In this document: piece after piece, positions 1-6,373 of the stretch
How the letters are laid out: each line of letters begins with the position of its first letter
Numbering within the stretch: the first letter of the stretch is position 1
Origin: Propionibacteriaceae bacterium
Lineage (GTDB): Bacteria > Actinomycetota > Actinomycetes > Propionibacteriales > Propionibacteriaceae
Length of the DNA stretch: 9,812 bases
Assembly: GCA_003153855.1 (NCBI GenBank)
Contig: PMBM01000177.1
Coordinates: forward strand, 5,004 to 14,815
Direction of reading: 5' to 3'
Translations under genes and position numbers: made by a program
Notes under the pieces: model-generated
What the model was told of the DNA's origin: nothing
Database searches by the model: none
Seen by the model: the letters and a program-made list of their open reading frames with translations, nothing else

Positions 1-749
1 AGTCCGTCGGCGTCGTCACGACGATGGTCGACCGGATCACGCCTCGTCCTACCGAGGAGGATATCGCCACGGTGGCGGAGCTCACCGGTGTCTGCGATCG
101 CGCTCCCGTCGTCACCGAGCCGTTCACGGAGTGGGTCATCGAGGGCGAGTTCGTCGCCGCGCGGCCGGCCTGGGAAGAGAGCGGCGCGACCTTCGTCGAC
201 GACATCGTCCCGTTCGAGCTCCGCAAGCTGTGGCTGCTCAACGGCTCGCACTCGCTGATGGCGTACGCCGGCCCGATCATGGGACGCGAGACCGTGTACG
301 AGGGGATCACCGACCCCGTCCTTCGTGGCTGGGTCGACGAGTGGTGGGACGCCGCCGTCCAGCACCTGCCGCTGCCCGCCGACCAGATCGCCGCCTACCG
401 GGCGGCGCTCGTGGAGCGCTTCGAGAACCCGTCCATCAAGCACCTGCTCAGCCAGATCGCCGCCGACGGGTCCCAGAAGATCCCGATCCGGTTCGTACCG
501 ACGCTGAAGGCCGAGCTCGACGAGGGGATCGTCAACCCCGGTGCGACAAGGCCCATAGCCGCCTGGATCCTGCACCTGCGCGGGTACGGACCCGTACCGG
601 TCAACGACTTCCGGGCCGACGAGGTCACAGCGCTCGTGGTCGACGACGAGGCCGAGACGGTCACGAACGTCCTGACGTGGTTGGGCGTCGAGAACGACGA
701 GGTTGCCGCCACGGTGCTCCGCCAGATGCACGAGATCCTCGAAGCCTGA
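1..749 (+). CDS. Mannitol 2-dehydrogenase / fructuronate reductase family protein, C-terminal part (5' end outside window)
   Basis: This is the C-terminal part of a long-chain polyol dehydrogenase (mannitol dehydrogenase family), which interconverts ketoses such as fructose or fructuronate with polyols or aldonates using NAD(P)H in the cytoplasm. The first full codon is at base 3, and the frame is already open with SVGVVTTMVDRITP. The MVDRITP string is the family signature at the join between the NAD domain and the C-terminal domain, so the ATG at 24 is internal and the gene begins upstream. The catalytic motif K-x4-N-x2-H is intact in KLWLLNGSH (Lys codon at 225), equivalent to Lys295/Asn300/His303 of Pseudomonas fluorescens mannitol 2-dehydrogenase. 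A later stretch, AADGSQKIPIR, is also typical. The substrate (mannitol, arabinitol, fructuronate or altronate) cannot be decided from this half. No partner gene of a polyol operon is visible downstream. Confidence 0.9.
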   Translation, partial: SVGVVTTMVDRITPRPTEEDIATVAELTGVCDRAPVVTEPFTEWVIEGEFVAARPAWEESGATFVDDIVPFELRKLWLLNGSHSLMAYAGPIMGRETVYEGITDPVLRGWVDEWWDAAVQHLPLPADQIAAYRAALVERFENPSIKHLLSQIAADGSQKIPIRFVPTLKAELDEGIVNPGATRPIAAWILHLRGYGPVPVNDFRADEVTALVVDDEAETVTNVLTWLGVENDEVAATVLRQMHEILEA

Positions 750-764
750 GCCACCTCAAAGACC

Positions 765-835
765 AGCCCCGCAAGGGCTCCACGAGCGCGGCAGCGACAC
801 CAGCCAGCGAACCGCCCCTCGCGAAGCCGGGGCGG
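765..835 (+). terminator. Possible transcription terminator hairpins after the polyol dehydrogenase
   Basis: Two hairpins follow the stop codon at 747-749. The first pairs AGCCC (765-769) with GGGCT (775-779). The second pairs CCGCCCC (812-818) with GGGGCGG (829-835) around a 10-nt loop. Neither is followed by a run of T, which is common for actinobacterial terminators but makes the call weak. Confidence 0.35.
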
Positions 836-867
836 CCATGCGTACTTATGAGCAGCTGGGCCAGCGA

Positions 868-941
868 GGTCCGACCTGAGAAATGGCGGAAGGTGCCGTC
901 TCGATCGACGGGTGTGGACACGACAGTTCGAGGGTCGGACC
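868..941. repeat. Nested inverted repeat, 9-bp closing stem
   Basis: GGTCCGACC at 868-876 is the perfect reverse complement of GGTCGGACC at 933-941. As RNA, T877 could add a G-U pair with G932. Inside lie a hairpin, CCGTC (896-900) with GACGG (907-911), and the small palindrome GTGTGGACAC (about 913-922). It could be a structured RNA, an operator pair or chance. It is not a tRNA: there is no T-arm or anticodon arm in the right register. Confidence 0.35.
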
Positions 942-1044
942 AGAAGTCTCCTCATTCCACGTGGATCGATACGCGCAGCACCACGTACCGACCCGGGCGG
1001 GCCTACTCCGACCCCGCCCCAGCCGACTCCGGCCCACCCCGGCC

Positions 1045-1070
1045 GGAATACTCCCCAACAAGCTCTGGTT
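1045..1070 (+). promoter_or_regulatory. SigR/SigH-type (thiol-oxidative stress ECF sigma) promoter of osmC-like gene
   Basis: GGAAT at 1045-1049 and GTT at 1068-1070 are separated by exactly 18 nt, the arrangement known for Streptomyces SigR promoters (GGAAT-N18-GTT) and close to mycobacterial SigH promoters. Transcription would begin near 1077, about 30 nt before the ATG and upstream of the GAAGGAGA ribosome binding site at 1093-1100. The match is by eye. The hairpin TCCGGCC/GGCCGGA (1028-1047) overlaps the -35 element. Confidence 0.5.
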
Positions 1071-1106
1071 GCCCGAGAAAAGATCCACCGACGAAGGAGA
1101 TCACCT

Positions 1107-1535
1107 ATGGCAACCACCAGCACCGCCCGTACGCACTGGCAGGGTTCGCTCACGGAGGGGTCCGGGACGACCGAGCTCACCACCTCAGGGGCAGCGACCT
1201 TCGACGTCACCTGGAAGGCTCGCGCTGAGGCAGGTTCCGGAACCACCAACCCCGAGGAGCTCCTGGGTGCCGCGCTCGCGACGTGCTACTCGATGGCGCT
1301 GTCGAACGCACTGACGAGCGCCGGCAACCCGCCGACCAGCCTCGACACGACCGTCGGCGTGACGTTCAAGCCCGGTACGGGCATCACGGGCGCCACTATC
1401 ACTGTGGTCGGATCCGTACCCGGCATCACCGCCGAGACGTTCAAGGAGCTCGCGGAGAAGACGAAGACGGACTGTCCTGTCTCGCAGGCCCTCTCCGGCA
1501 TCGAGAAGACGCTCGAGGTCAGCTTCACCAGCTGA
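1107..1535 (+). CDS. osmC: OsmC-family peroxiredoxin (organic hydroperoxide / osmotically inducible protein)
   Basis: A cytoplasmic thiol peroxidase of 142 residues, the usual OsmC/Ohr length. The family reduces organic hydroperoxides with two redox cysteines. Both are present: Cys60 in EELLGAALATCYSMAL and Cys123 in TDCPVSQAL. The motif NPEELLGAA before the first cysteine and the N-terminal ARTHWQGSL favour the OsmC branch over Ohr. The ATG at 1107 is chosen because GAAGGAGA (1093-1100) sits at a good distance from it. A longer in-frame start at 912 would add 65 residues that no OsmC has. The gene appears monocistronic, bounded by a SigR-like promoter upstream and a very long palindrome downstream, in keeping with a stress-induced gene. 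OsmC versus a close OsmC-like subgroup cannot be settled by eye. Confidence 0.92.
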   Translation: MATTSTARTHWQGSLTEGSGTTELTTSGAATFDVTWKARAEAGSGTTNPEELLGAALATCYSMALSNALTSAGNPPTSLDTTVGVTFKPGTGITGATITVVGSVPGITAETFKELAEKTKTDCPVSQALSGIEKTLEVSFTS

Positions 1536-1558
1536 CCCCGTAGCCCCCTCGAGCATGT

Positions 1559-1648
1559 CGGTTTCCCAAGGGGCGTGACCAAACCTGCACGTACCACACC
1601 AGATTTGGCGTGGTAGGTGCAGGTTTGGCATCAGCCCTTGGGAAACCG
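1559..1648. repeat. 90-nt near-perfect palindrome (long hairpin) between osmC-like gene and ATCase homologue
   Basis: All pairings share one centre, at 1603.5. The outer arm CGGTTTCCCAAGGG (1559-1572) matches CCCTTGGGAAACCG (1635-1648) over 14 of 14. A symmetric 6-nt internal loop follows. The middle arm CCAAACCTGCAC (1579-1590) matches GTGCAGGTTTGG (1617-1628) over 12 of 12. The inner arm TACCAC (1592-1597) matches GTGGTA (1610-1615), then CCA/TGG (1599-1601/1606-1608) closes a 4-nt loop. That is about 35 base pairs. It may act as a bidirectional terminator for osmC, but it is far longer than needed and has no T tract. A REP/MITE-like dispersed element or a structured RNA are alternatives. 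Seen directly; function unknown. Confidence 0.85.
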
Positions 1649-1668
1649 GCACCCGTCCGGGGTGCTGG
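1646..1668 (+). terminator. Second hairpin, possible terminator or attenuator
   Basis: CCGGCACCC (1646-1654) pairs with GGGTGCTGG (1660-1668), with one G-U pair and a 5-nt loop, followed by TTGTGG. Its first three bases overlap the last three of the 90-nt palindrome, so the complete forms of the two stems compete. It could end osmC transcription or attenuate the gene at 1744. Confidence 0.4.
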
Positions 1669-1682
1669 TTGTGGATCCTCCC

Positions 1683-1718
1683 CGCGAGCGGATACGTCCT
1701 CTCGCGACGCGATAGGTT
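1683..1718 (+). promoter_or_regulatory. Candidate promoter with operator palindrome for the ATCase-like gene
   Basis: CGCGAG (1683-1688) mirrors CTCGCG (1701-1706), and inside it GGA (1690-1692) mirrors TCC (1697-1699), all about the centre 1694.5. This makes a 24-bp interrupted palindrome of regulator-site shape. TAGGTT at 1713-1718 fits a TANNNT -10 box and would start transcription near 1725, ahead of the GGAGGA ribosome binding site at 1735-1740. The palindrome would cover the -35 region. I do not see a convincing TTGACA. Confidence 0.35.
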
Positions 1719-1743
1719 CTCTGCAGCCACCACTGGAGGACTG

Positions 1744-2781
1744 ATGACCGACGCTGCTCTCCCTACGTTCGGACCTGGGCGACACCTGCTCTCGGTGAGT
1801 CAGCTCGATCGCGAAGCGCTCGACAAGCTGTTCACCCTCGCGGAGTTCGTGACACCGATCGCGGAGCGGAAGAGCGTATGTACGGTCCTGGACGGCGCGG
1901 TGCTCTGCAGCCTCTTCTTCGAGCCCAGCACCCGTACACGCCTGAGCTTCGAGTCGGCCTTCTTGCGCCTCGGCGGCGAGGTCACGACGACCACCGGGTT
2001 CACGTTCTCGTCGATGGCCAAGGGAGAGTCGATCGCTGACACCTCGCGGGTCGTCTCCGGCTACTCGGACGTCCTCGTCGTCCGTCACCCCGACGAAGGG
2101 TCGGTGGCGGAGTTCGCGGCAGCCTCCCTCGTACCGGTCCTCAACGCCGGTGACGGCGCCGGGGAGCACCCGTCGCAAGCCCTTCTGGACATCTACACGA
2201 TGCGCGAGGAGCTCGGCGTGCGTGGCGTCGAGATCGACGGCTGCACCATGGCCATCGTCGGAGACCTCCGCTTCGGCCGTACAGTCCACTCGCTCATGAA
2301 GTTGCTCGGCATCTTCGAGGGCGTCACGTTCCGGCTGTTCTCACCGCCGAGCCTCGAGCTCCCGGACGCGATCGCCGCGTTCGTACGGGACCGCGGCCAC
2401 ACCGTCGTCCACTGCAGCTCCGTCGTCGAGGCCGTCTCGGGCGCGGACCTGGTCTACGCCACCCGCGTCCAGCGCGAGCGGATGACCGAGGAGCTCCCTC
2501 CGTCGTTGCGCGGCAGCCTGCTCGACCGATCGATGCTCGAAGAGGCCGGTGCGACGGACATCGTCGTCATGCACCCGTTGCCTCGCGACTCGCGCAGCGA
2601 CTCCTACGACCTCTCCCCGACGGTGGACGACCTGCCGGGCCTCGCGATCTTCCACCAGACCGACAACGGGATCCCTGTCCGGATGGCGTTGTTCCTCACG
2701 GCACTCGGGGTGTCGGCCGAGGCCGTACAGATGACGCTGCGGCAGCGCCCCTGGGACGCGCGTCTGCGCTGGGACCTGTGA
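1744..2781 (+). CDS. pyrB: Aspartate carbamoyltransferase-family protein (ATCase catalytic-chain homologue)
   Basis: A 345-residue transcarbamoylase. ATCase joins carbamoyl phosphate and L-aspartate to make N-carbamoyl-aspartate, the first committed step of pyrimidine synthesis. The carbamoyl-phosphate site STRTR is at residues 62-66 in FFEPSTRTRLSFE. The ATCase-type S-S-x-x-K-G-E loop is at 89-95 (SSMAKGE). HPSQALLD is at 142-149, GDLRFGRTVHSL at 173-184, and HPLPR at 277-281. The C-terminus has QTDNGIPVRMALF. Ornithine carbamoyltransferase is disfavoured by the KGE loop and the absence of its usual HCLP motif. The ATG at 1744 follows GGAGGA (1735-1740); an ATG at 1669 would add 25 atypical residues. 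No pyrR, pyrC, carA, carB or pyrI is nearby, so this may be a second, non-housekeeping copy. The gene symbol reflects homology, not proven role. Confidence 0.85.
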   Translation: MTDAALPTFGPGRHLLSVSQLDREALDKLFTLAEFVTPIAERKSVCTVLDGAVLCSLFFEPSTRTRLSFESAFLRLGGEVTTTTGFTFSSMAKGESIADTSRVVSGYSDVLVVRHPDEGSVAEFAAASLVPVLNAGDGAGEHPSQALLDIYTMREELGVRGVEIDGCTMAIVGDLRFGRTVHSLMKLLGIFEGVTFRLFSPPSLELPDAIAAFVRDRGHTVVHCSSVVEAVSGADLVYATRVQRERMTEELPPSLRGSLLDRSMLEEAGATDIVVMHPLPRDSRSDSYDLSPTVDDLPGLAIFHQTDNGIPVRMALFLTALGVSAEAVQMTLRQRPWDARLRWDL

Positions 2782-2808
2782 CGAGGGTCAATACGTCGCA
2801 CCCTCGGC

Positions 2809-2814
2809 TAGCAT
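2809..2814 (+). promoter_or_regulatory. -10 box for a leaderless start
   Basis: TAGCAT lies 7 nt before the ATG at 2822, and no Shine-Dalgarno sequence is seen. This fits the actinobacterial leaderless arrangement, with transcription beginning at or next to the A of the start codon. No clear -35 is visible. Confidence 0.4.
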
Positions 2815-2821
2815 GCTCCGC

Positions 2822-3013
2822 ATGACCTTGCCTCTGCTGATCCCCTTGGAGTGGCCGATCCAGCACCCCTCGGCGATCGTCTACCTGATCCTGCTCGTGC
2901 TCGGGCCGCTCGCGATCGGCGGGATCATCACGGTCATCGGCCTTGCGCCGACCTGGCGTCGCAGCCTCGACAGGAACCAGCCCTCCGCCGAGGTCGTCCG
3001 CAGCGACTCTTGA
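2822..3013 (+). CDS. Small single-span membrane protein, function unknown
   Basis: A 63-residue protein with a short N-terminus (MTLPLLIPLEWPIQHPS), one strongly hydrophobic segment at about residues 18-42 (AIVYLILLVLGPL and on to TVIGLAP), then a polar tail containing WRRSLDR. The positive charge just after the segment suggests the tail lies in the cytoplasm. I do not recognise the family. The ATG at 2822 is preferred because TAGCAT sits 7 nt before it; an in-frame ATG at 2813 lies inside that box. The stop codon overlaps TTGACA (3010-3015), a possible -35 for the next gene. It lies 40 bp after the ATCase homologue and 30 bp before the DsbA-like gene, on the same strand. No function can be inferred beyond a membrane location. 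Confidence 0.7.
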   Translation: MTLPLLIPLEWPIQHPSAIVYLILLVLGPLAIGGIITVIGLAPTWRRSLDRNQPSAEVVRSDS

Positions 3014-3036
3014 CACCCGGTCGGGCATGGCACAGT
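3010..3036 (+). promoter_or_regulatory. Candidate promoter of the DsbA-like gene (leaderless)
   Basis: TTGACA (3010-3015) is followed after 15 nt by CACAGT (3031-3036), which has A at position 2 and T at position 6 of the -10 box. Seven nt then separate it from the ATG at 3044. The 15-nt spacer is short. No Shine-Dalgarno sequence precedes the ATG. Confidence 0.35.
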
Positions 3037-3043
3037 TGTCGCC

Positions 3044-3649
3044 ATGACGACCCAAGTGGATTTCTGGTTCGACCCGCTCTGCCCGTGGGCATGGATGAGC
3101 TCGCGTTGGATGCTCGAGGTCGAGAAGGTTCGCGACGTGCACACGACCTTCCACGTGATGAGCCTCGCCGAGCTGAACAAGGACCGCGACCTGCCTCCCG
3201 AGTACCGAGAGATGATGGACAAGGAAGCCTGGATCGGCGTCAGGGCGGCCATCGCCGTCGAGCAGAAGTACGGCTCCGAGGCGCTGCGCAACTTCTACAC
3301 CGCGATCGGCACGCGCTTCCACCTGGGGCAGGAGCCGAAGACGCCCGAGACCGTCGCCGCCGCTCTCACCGAGGTCGGGCTTGATCCGGCGATCGCGGAC
3401 GAGGCTCAGACCGACGTGTACGACGAGGCGCTCCGCGCCTCCCACCACGAGGGCATGGACCCCGTGGGCATGGATGTCGGCACGCCGGTCATCCGCGTCA
3501 ACGGCATGAGCCTGTTCGGCCCAGTGATCTCACCGGCTCCCAAGGGTGAGGCCGCGGGCGACCTGTTCGACGGATTTGTCAAGATCACCGCGTATCCCGG
3601 CTTCTTCGAGCTCAAGCGGACACGTACGGTCGATCCGATCTTCGATTGA
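3044..3649 (+). CDS. DsbA-family thioredoxin-fold protein, Rv2466c-like (mycothiol-linked), monothiol CPWA site
   Basis: A 201-residue cytoplasmic DsbA/FrnE-type thioredoxin-fold protein with no signal peptide. It closely resembles M. tuberculosis Rv2466c, a mycothiol-dependent nitroreductase and mycoredoxin-like protein. Shared stretches include FWFDPLCPW at the start, [36 protein letters not shown] (cis-Pro148) and the C-terminal FFELKRTRT. The active site reads C13-P-W-A16, whereas Rv2466c has CPWC, so the resolving cysteine is absent. No other cysteine is seen in the protein, so it would have to work as a monothiol enzyme with mycothiol or glutaredoxin-like chemistry, or as an isomerase/binding protein. 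In M. tuberculosis the gene adjoins rpiB; here the xylose operon separates them. The enzymatic role is inferred from the family. Confidence 0.9.
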   Translation: MTTQVDFWFDPLCPWAWMSSRWMLEVEKVRDVHTTFHVMSLAELNKDRDLPPEYREMMDKEAWIGVRAAIAVEQKYGSEALRNFYTAIGTRFHLGQEPKTPETVAAALTEVGLDPAIADEAQTDVYDEALRASHHEGMDPVGMDVGTPVIRVNGMSLFGPVISPAPKGEAAGDLFDGFVKITAYPGFFELKRTRTVDPIFD

Positions 3650-3692
3650 GATCTCCTCGGGAGGGTGGAGCGCGGGGTGGCGAAGCGTCCCG

Positions 3693-3736
3693 TAATCGAT
3701 TATGTTGAGGGCCTAACCAATTAGGGCTGCACTCAA
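3693..3736 (+). promoter_or_regulatory. xylA promoter region with two palindromes (candidate operator)
   Basis: TAATCGATTA (3693-3702) is a perfect 10-bp palindrome. TATGTT (3701-3706) fits a -10 box, giving a start near 3713. That start falls in a second palindrome, CCTAA-CCAA-TTAGG (3712-3725), which is flanked by TTGAG (3705-3709) and its complement CTCAA (3732-3736). An AT-rich palindrome over the transcription start in such GC-rich DNA is what a xylose repressor of the ROK/XylR kind would need. The exact sequence is not one I can match to a known XylR site, and no regulator gene is in the window. Confidence 0.45.
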
Positions 3737-3750
3737 TGAAGGAGTCCGGT

Positions 3751-4938
3751 ATGCCCACTGCCACACACGACGACAAGTTCAGCTTCGGTCTGTGGACCGT
3801 GGGGTGGGAGGCGGCGGATCCGTTCGGTCCGACGACCCGCCCGCACCTGGACCCGATCCAGAGCGTGTACAAGCTCGCCGAGGTCGGCGCGTACGGCGTG
3901 ACCTTCCACGACGACGACCTCGTCCCGTACGGCACGAAGATCGCCGAGCGCGACCAGATCATCGCGAAGTTCAAGAAGGCGCTCGACGAGACCGGTCTCA
4001 TCGTGCCGATGGTGACGACGAACACGTTCAGCCACCCGGTCTTCAAGGACGGCGCGTTCACGTCGAACCGTCGTGAGGTGCGCCGGTACGGGCTGCGCAA
4101 GGTCATCCGTCAGGTCGACTTCGCCGCCGAGCTCGGCGCCAAGACGTTCGTCATGTGGGGCGGCCGCGAGGGCGCCGAGTACGACGGTGCCAAGGATCAC
4201 AAGGCGATGCTCGACCGCTACGCCGAGGGCATCGACACCGTCGCCGCGTACATCGTGGAGAAGGGGTACGACCTCAGGATCGCCATCGAGCCCAAGCCCA
4301 ACGAGCCGCGCGGCGACATCCTTCTGCCGACCGTCGGCCACGCGCTCGGCTTCATCGCCCAGCTCGAGCACAAGGACATGGTGGGCCTCAACCCCGAGGT
4401 CGGCCACGAGCAGATGTCGAACCTCAACTACACCGCGGGCATCGCCCAGGCGCTGTGGGCCGGCAAGCTGTTCCACATCGACCTCAACGGCCAGCACGGC
4501 CCCAAGTTCGACCAGGACCTCGTCTTCGGCCACGGAGACCTCACGTCCGCGTTCTTCACCGTCGACCTCATCGAGAACGGCTTCCCGAACGGTGGGCCCA
4601 GATACACCGGGCCTCGCCACTTCGACTACAAGCCCTCGCGCACCGAGGACGTCGACGGGGTCTGGGACTCGGCCGCGGCCAACATCCAGATGTACCTGCT
4701 GCTCAAGGAGCGGGCACTCGCGTTCCGCGCCGATCCCGAGGTGCAGGAGGCCATGGCTGCCTCCGGGCTCTTCGAGCTGGCCCAGCCGACGCTGTCCGAG
4801 GGCGAGACGGTCGCCGACCTCATCGCCTCCGGGCCCGAGGACTTCGCCGACATCGACGTGACCGAGCTGGGCCAGAAGGGGTACGGACACGTACGCCTCA
4901 ACCAGCTGGCGATCGAGCACCTGCTCAACGCACGCTGA
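3751..4938 (+). CDS. xylA: Xylose isomerase
   Basis: XylA converts D-xylose to D-xylulose in the cytoplasm, and class I enzymes also isomerise glucose to fructose. The 395-residue length and sequence match the class I actinobacterial enzymes. The catalytic pair is His53 and Asp56 in TFHDDDL. Metal ligands are Glu180 ([11 protein letters not shown]), Glu216 and His219 (NPEVGHEQM), Asp244 (FHIDLNGQ), Asp254 and Asp256 (FDQDL), and Asp292 (HFDYKP). Trp15 and Trp136 line the sugar site. The ATG at 3751 is chosen because GAAGGAG (3738-3744) stands 6 nt before it; an ATG at 3736 overlaps that site. Compared with Streptomyces enzymes there is a few-residue insertion ([17 protein letters not shown]) just before the last metal ligand. 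The stop overlaps the xylB start by one base, so translation is probably coupled. Confidence 0.97.
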   Translation: MPTATHDDKFSFGLWTVGWEAADPFGPTTRPHLDPIQSVYKLAEVGAYGVTFHDDDLVPYGTKIAERDQIIAKFKKALDETGLIVPMVTTNTFSHPVFKDGAFTSNRREVRRYGLRKVIRQVDFAAELGAKTFVMWGGREGAEYDGAKDHKAMLDRYAEGIDTVAAYIVEKGYDLRIAIEPKPNEPRGDILLPTVGHALGFIAQLEHKDMVGLNPEVGHEQMSNLNYTAGIAQALWAGKLFHIDLNGQHGPKFDQDLVFGHGDLTSAFFTVDLIENGFPNGGPRYTGPRHFDYKPSRTEDVDGVWDSAAANIQMYLLLKERALAFRADPEVQEAMAASGLFELAQPTLSEGETVADLIASGPEDFADIDVTELGQKGYGHVRLNQLAIEHLLNAR

Positions 4939-6362
4939 TGCCACTCGTCGCCGGGGTGGACACGTCCACCCAGTCCTGCAAGGTCGTCGTCTGCGATGCC
5001 GACACGGGGGCGGTGGTGCGGCAGGGCCGCGCCACTCACCCGGACGGGACGGAGGTCGCCCCGGCGCACTGGTGGACCGCATTGCAGACCGCGATAACGG
5101 AGGCCGGAGGCCTCGACGACGTGTCCGCCATCGCCGTCGGGGGACAGCAGCACGGCATGGTGGCGCTCGACGCCGAAGGACGCGTCGTCCGCGACGCGCT
5201 GCTGTGGAACGACACCCGCTCCGCGCAGGCCGCGGTGGATCTCACGGCCGAGCTCGGCGCCGACCGTTGGGCCGAGGTGACCGGATCCGTACCGGTCGCC
5301 TCGTACACGATCACGAAGCTGCGCTGGCTCCGGGATGCGGAGCCTGACAACGCGTCACGGGTCGCCGCGGTTGCCCTGCCTCACGACTGGGTCTCGTGGC
5401 GGCTGGCGGGCTACGGCCCTTCAGGGGAGTCACCGCTGGGGCCGAAGCTCGACGCCTTGGCCACCGATCGGTCGGACGCGTCCGGCACGGGGTACTTCAA
5501 CGCGACGACGAACGCGTACGACCGGGAGCTGCTCATCCATGCACTCGGTCACGACGTCATGCTGCCGCGCGTCGCGGGGCCGGCCGAGGTCATCGGCACC
5601 GTCTACGGCACGGCGTGCGTCATCGGGCCTGGCGCCGGCGACAACGCGGCAGCCGCTCTCGGGCTGGGGCTGGAGGTCGGTGACGTCTCGCTGTCGCTGG
5701 GCACCTCGGGCGTCGTCGCGGCGGTGACGGCCACCCAGAGCCATGACGCGTCCGGCCTTGTCAGCGGCTTCGCCGACGCGACCGGCCACTTCCTGCCGTT
5801 GGCGTGCACGCTCAACGCGGCCAGGGTGCTCGACGCTGCGGCCGAGTTGCTCGCGGTCGACCACGACGAGCTGGCCGATCTGGCCCTCTCGGCGCCGTCG
5901 GGTGCGGGTGGGCTCGTGCTCGTCCCGTACCTCGAGGGTGAACGGACGCCCAACCTGCCGAACGCCACCGGTGCTCTGCACGGCATCCGGCTCGAGACGG
6001 CCACTCGCCCGTACCTGGCCCGCGCGTTCGTGGAGGGTCTGCTCTGCGGACAGGCCGACGGGCTCGAGGCGCTGGTCAGCGAGGGTCTCGTCGCCAAGCG
6101 CGTGCTGCTCATCGGTGGCGCCTCGCAGTCGAGGGCGGTGCGGGAGATCGCCCCGATCGTCCTCGGTGTACCGGTCGTGGTCCCGTCGCCCGGCGAGTAC
6201 GTGGCGCTCGGCGCCGCGCGTCAGGCCGCCTGGGTGCTCAGTGGTGCCGCCGAGCCTCCCGCGTGGGTCCGGGCCGACGAGGAACACTACGAAGGCACGC
6301 CCGACGAGTCCGTACGTGCCCGCTACGCCGAGGCGCGCACCTCGTTCCTCGCTCGACCCTGA
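4938..6362 (+). CDS. xylB: Xylulokinase (FGGY kinase)
   Basis: XylB phosphorylates D-xylulose with ATP to D-xylulose 5-phosphate, which enters the pentose phosphate pathway. The 474-residue protein has the FGGY layout. The N-terminal phosphate loop is DTSTQSCK (8-15). The sugar-site motif is GGQQHGMV (68-75), followed by LLWNDTRS (88-95). The catalytic Asp235 is in GAGDNAAAA, equivalent to Asp233 of E. coli XylB. ATP-site segments are SLGTSGVV (253-260) and LIGGASQS (391-398), with YLEGERTP (331-338) between. The ATG at 4938 shares its A with the xylA stop (TGATG) and has no clear ribosome binding site of its own, so it should depend on re-initiation after xylA. The frame is open far upstream inside xylA, but that part is shadow. 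Confidence 0.95.
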   Translation: MPLVAGVDTSTQSCKVVVCDADTGAVVRQGRATHPDGTEVAPAHWWTALQTAITEAGGLDDVSAIAVGGQQHGMVALDAEGRVVRDALLWNDTRSAQAAVDLTAELGADRWAEVTGSVPVASYTITKLRWLRDAEPDNASRVAAVALPHDWVSWRLAGYGPSGESPLGPKLDALATDRSDASGTGYFNATTNAYDRELLIHALGHDVMLPRVAGPAEVIGTVYGTACVIGPGAGDNAAAALGLGLEVGDVSLSLGTSGVVAAVTATQSHDASGLVSGFADATGHFLPLACTLNAARVLDAAAELLAVDHDELADLALSAPSGAGGLVLVPYLEGERTPNLPNATGALHGIRLETATRPYLARAFVEGLLCGQADGLEALVSEGLVAKRVLLIGGASQSRAVREIAPIVLGVPVVVPSPGEYVALGAARQAAWVLSGAAEPPAWVRADEEHYEGTPDESVRARYAEARTSFLARP

Positions 6363-6373
6363 AGGGACCCGCC

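Larger units (their letters stand above)
750..1106. other. 357-bp gap between polyol dehydrogenase and osmC-like gene
   Basis: I find no convincing gene here on either strand. Several frames are open, but they lack ribosome binding sites and have the arginine/proline-rich look of GC-rich noise. The gap holds a small hairpin at 765-779 (AGCCC/GGGCT, 5-nt loop), a 7-bp inverted repeat at 812-818/829-835, a 9-bp inverted repeat at 868-876/933-941, a hairpin at 1028-1047, and the likely promoter of the osmC-like gene at 1045-1070. Confidence 0.6.

Noticed and set aside
868..941. A tRNA-sized element with a 7-bp acceptor-like stem and GTTCGA near its 3' side
   Set aside because: The bases that should form the T-stem do not pair in the right register, and no D-arm or anticodon arm can be built.
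912..1106. Longer OsmC starting at the ATG at 912
   Set aside because: There is no ribosome binding site, the added residues are Pro/Arg-rich, and the extension would be translated through the promoter and hairpin region.
131..1228. Long plus-strand open frame across the polyol dehydrogenase, the gap and osmC
   Set aside because: It is very rich in Arg, Pro and Ala, crosses two real genes in the wrong frame, and has no motif.
395..1249. Minus-strand frame of 284 codons over the left gap
   Set aside because: Half of it is antisense to real genes and the gap portion is low-complexity Gly/Val/Arg without a start signal.
1559..1648. A CRISPR repeat or insertion-sequence end
   Set aside because: There is only one copy with no spacers, and no transposase or target-site duplication is nearby.
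2973..2998. A SigR/SigH promoter (GGAAC-N18-GTC) before the DsbA-like gene
   Set aside because: The -10 reads GTC, not GTT, and it lies inside the small membrane gene about 46 nt from the ATG, so the match is too weak despite the known SigH control of Rv2466c.
4155..4937. In-frame N-terminal extension of XylB starting inside xylA
   Set aside because: The extension is out-of-frame xylA sequence; the kinase begins with [12 protein letters not shown] at the TGATG overlap.
3733..5082. Long minus-strand open frame opposite xylA and the start of xylB
   Set aside because: It is the antisense shadow of high-GC codons in xylA and has an Arg/Val/Gly/Asp-rich composition with no family motif and no ribosome binding site.
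5430..6287. Minus-strand 285-codon frame opposite xylB
   Set aside because: It is an antisense shadow with no recognisable domain.
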